Source: Rhodococcoides kyotonense
GTDB lineage: Bacteria; Actinomycetota; Actinomycetes; Mycobacteriales; Mycobacteriaceae
DNA length: 64,000 bases
Direction: 5' to 3'
Assembly: GCF_001645385.1 (NCBI RefSeq)
Contig: NZ_LVHI01000016.1
Span: 1 to 64,000, forward strand
Position 1 is the first letter of the stretch; the number at the start of each line of letters is the position of its first letter. This document shows, piece by piece, positions 62,198-64,000 of the stretch. The position numbers and the translations under genes were made by a program. The notes under the pieces were generated by a model. It saw only the letters and a list, made by a program, of their open reading frames with translations, ran no database searches and was not told the origin of the DNA.

Positions 62198-63682
62198 ATG
62201 ACATCCTCCGATCCGCTGTGGCTCTTCGGAGATCAACTCGGGCCGCATTTCCATTCGACGGAAGAGCACGGACATCGGGATGTTCTGCTGGTCGAGAGCG
62301 CCCGCGTTCTACGACGACGACGGTTCCATCGCCAGAAGTTGCATCTGGTGCTGTCGGGGATGCGTCATCTCGCCGACGAACTGGGCGACCGCGCGACCTA
62401 CCTGCGCACCGAGACCTACCGGGACGCGCTGGAGGAGTTCGGCAGGCCCGTCCTCGTGTTCGAACCCACGTCGCACTCGGCAGAGCGTTTCGTCGAGACG
62501 TTGTCCGAGGAAGGCCTCGTCGTCGACGTGCTGCCGACGCCGATGTTCGCGCTCAGCCGCGGCGATTTCGCCGTATGGGCCGGAAATCGCACTCACTTTC
62601 TGATGGAGACGTTCTATCGCGATCAGCGCAGGCGCTTCGACGTCCTGATGAAGGGCGACGAACCCGTCGACGGACGGTGGAATCTCGACGAGGACAACCG
62701 CGAGCCGCCGCCGAAGAAGCGCGTCACGCTCGGCGTCGACGCACCGTGGTGGCCCGAGGAAGACGAGATCGACGAGCAGGTCCGCACCGACCTCGACGAG
62801 ATGGAACTCGACACCGTGGGCGAGGACGGCCCGCGGGTGTTCGCCGTCACCGCGGACGAAGCACGAAAAGCGGTGCAGCACTTCGTTTCCTACCGTCTTC
62901 CGGACTTCGGCAAGTACGAGGACGCCGTCATGACCGACGACTGGACGATGGCTCACTCGCTGCTGTCGGTGCCGTTGAATCTCGGGCTGCTGCAGCCTCT
63001 GGACGTCGCGGAGTCCGTCGAACAAGCCTGGCGCAACGGCGACGCGCCTCTGTCGTCGGCCGAGGGCTATGTCCGTCAGATCCTCGGGTGGCGCGAATAC
63101 GTGTGGCACCTGTACTGGCATTTCGGTCCCGAGTATCTCGACAGGAACGAGCTGAACGCTCACGAACCACTACCGGAGTGGTTCGACGATCTGCACGGAG
63201 ACGAACCGGTCGCGGCGTGCCTGTCGCACACTCTGTCCGAGCTCCGCGACCGCGGGTGGGTCCATCACATTCCGCGACTGATGATCCTCGGCAACTTCGC
63301 GTTGCAGCGCGGCTACGACCCGAAAGCGCTGACCGAATGGTTCGCGACGCGGTTCGTCGACGGTTTCGCATGGGTCATGCCCGTCAACGTCATCGGCATG
63401 AGCCAACACGCGGACGGCGGTCTGATCGCGACGAAACCGTACGCGTCGGGCGGCGCGTATCTGAACCGCATGACCGATCACTGTGGCGGATGCGAATACA
63501 ACCCGAAGAAACGACTGGGCACGGATGCCTGTCCGTTCACCGCGGGATACTGGGCGTTCGTACACAAGCACCGAGATCGGTTGGCACAGAACCACCGAAC
63601 GGCGAGGCAGGTGTCGTCGATGAACCGGCTGGCCGACCTGGATCAGGTGCTCGAACAGGAGCGCCAGCGCGAGGTGTACTGA
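62198..63682 (+). CDS. Iron-sulfur bacterial cryptochrome/photolyase (FeS-BCP, PhrB-like)
   Basis: A 494-residue flavoprotein of the prokaryotic (6-4) photolyase/cryptochrome group. The N-terminal antenna domain starts PLWLFGDQLGPHFHS. The catalytic FAD domain has ILGWREYVWHLYW and GWVHHIPRLMILGNFALQRG, then WVMPVNVIGMSQHADGG. Four cysteines at 341, 429, 432 and 445 have the same 88-3-13 spacing as the [4Fe-4S] ligands I recall in Agrobacterium PhrB. It probably repairs (6-4) photoproducts under light or senses blue light. The next gene, 25 bases downstream, is a regulator. Confidence 0.92.
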   Translation: MTSSDPLWLFGDQLGPHFHSTEEHGHRDVLLVESARVLRRRRFHRQKLHLVLSGMRHLADELGDRATYLRTETYRDALEEFGRPVLVFEPTSHSAERFVETLSEEGLVVDVLPTPMFALSRGDFAVWAGNRTHFLMETFYRDQRRRFDVLMKGDEPVDGRWNLDEDNREPPPKKRVTLGVDAPWWPEEDEIDEQVRTDLDEMELDTVGEDGPRVFAVTADEARKAVQHFVSYRLPDFGKYEDAVMTDDWTMAHSLLSVPLNLGLLQPLDVAESVEQAWRNGDAPLSSAEGYVRQILGWREYVWHLYWHFGPEYLDRNELNAHEPLPEWFDDLHGDEPVAACLSHTLSELRDRGWVHHIPRLMILGNFALQRGYDPKALTEWFATRFVDGFAWVMPVNVIGMSQHADGGLIATKPYASGGAYLNRMTDHCGGCEYNPKKRLGTDACPFTAGYWAFVHKHRDRLAQNHRTARQVSSMNRLADLDQVLEQERQREVY

Positions 63683-63707
63683 ACGGCCCGTGGCAGAATC
63701 ACCGAAC

Positions 63708-64000
63708 ATGTCGGGACCCAGTGAAGAAGCGTTCCCCGACTGGTTCGTCGAACGCTTCGCCGACTACTGGCAGTCCGGCGGCGCGTCGCGCATCGAGGGT
63801 CGGATCATGGGCTACCTGCTCGTCGACGAATCACCCGGCGTCACCGCCGCTCAGCTCGCAGAGGCGCTGAGCACCTCCCGCGGATCGGTGTCCAACTACA
63901 TCCGACGCCTCATCGCACGCGGGTTCGTGAAACAGGTGCGGCGGCCGAGAGACCGGATGCACTACTACGTCATGGATTCCGACGTGTGGGGCGGCTTTCT
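63708..64000 (+). CDS. GbsR/MarR-type transcriptional regulator, truncated by the window end
   Basis: The first 97 codons of a reading frame that is still open at the window edge. It begins MSGPSEEAFPDWFVERFADY and continues with GGASRIEGRIMGYLLVDES. A winged helix follows: VTAAQLAEALSTSRGSVSNY, IRRLIARGFVKQVRRP and DRMHYYVMDSDVW. This N-terminal arrangement is typical of GbsR-like MarR relatives in actinobacteria that often sit beside transporters. It follows the photolyase gene by 25 bases on the same strand, so it may be co-transcribed with it or start a further operon outside the window. Confidence 0.85.
   Translation, partial: MSGPSEEAFPDWFVERFADYWQSGGASRIEGRIMGYLLVDESPGVTAAQLAEALSTSRGSVSNYIRRLIARGFVKQVRRPRDRMHYYVMDSDVWGGF

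Overview
The window looks like a chromosomal segment of a high-GC mycolic-acid actinomycete, most likely Rhodococcus or a close Nocardiaceae relative. The reasons are strong G/C bias at third codon positions, frequent GTG/TTG starts, paired DUF3558 lipoproteins, split actinobacterial pntAa/pntAb/pntB, and a tetritol locus resembling the one I recall from Mycolicibacterium smegmatis. I see no rRNA, tRNA, insertion sequence, prophage or CRISPR array. The genes are tightly packed, with many 4-base ATGA/GTGA overlaps.

0-11 kb: a MarR regulator, then a five-gene valine/isobutyrate operon (mmsA, isobutyryl-CoA dehydrogenase, 3-hydroxyisobutyryl-CoA hydrolase, mmsB, enoyl-CoA hydratase), a SNF2 helicase with a SWIM zinc-finger partner, and a quinone oxidoreductase. 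11-25 kb: an exported HNH nuclease, an AroE-like dehydrogenase, and a polyol locus. The locus has an EltD-type dehydrogenase, a Tat-lipoprotein binding protein, two permeases, two unusual ATPases, a DhaK-DhaL kinase and an RpiB-type isomerase on the minus strand. Divergent from these are a SorC-type regulator and an SDR, followed by a convergent FGGY kinase. I infer uptake of a four-carbon polyol, oxidation to erythrulose, phosphorylation, and isomerisation to erythrose 4-phosphate.

25-41 kb: a BenE-type transporter, thioesterase, APH-fold kinase, MFS transporter, a six-helix membrane protein, proton-translocating transhydrogenase, HIT hydrolase, S51 peptidase, two DUF3558 lipoproteins, a GlcD-type FAD oxidase, and a dihydropyrimidinase / N-carbamoyl-beta-alanine amidohydrolase / LLM oxidoreductase operon. 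41-64 kb: ATP-dependent DNA ligase, carboxylesterase, lipoprotein, sugar porter, NAD(P)-binding protein, a 1,598-residue SF1 helicase with a C-terminal nuclease-like domain, an 1,821-residue single-chain acyl-CoA carboxylase, RluA-type pseudouridine synthase, TrhO, PhoD, an iron-sulfur bacterial photolyase and a truncated GbsR/MarR-type regulator.

The most unusual signals are these: a dispersed stem-loop family whose small hairpin keeps pairing through compensatory changes and abuts stop codons at three of four sites; both polyol-transporter ATPases with Glu in place of the Q-loop Gln; the solitary helicase-nuclease; the eukaryote-like carboxylase; a pair of small uncharacterised paralogues; and in-frame tandem repeats at the N termini of two genes, one sharing a motif with an intergenic site 33 kb away.
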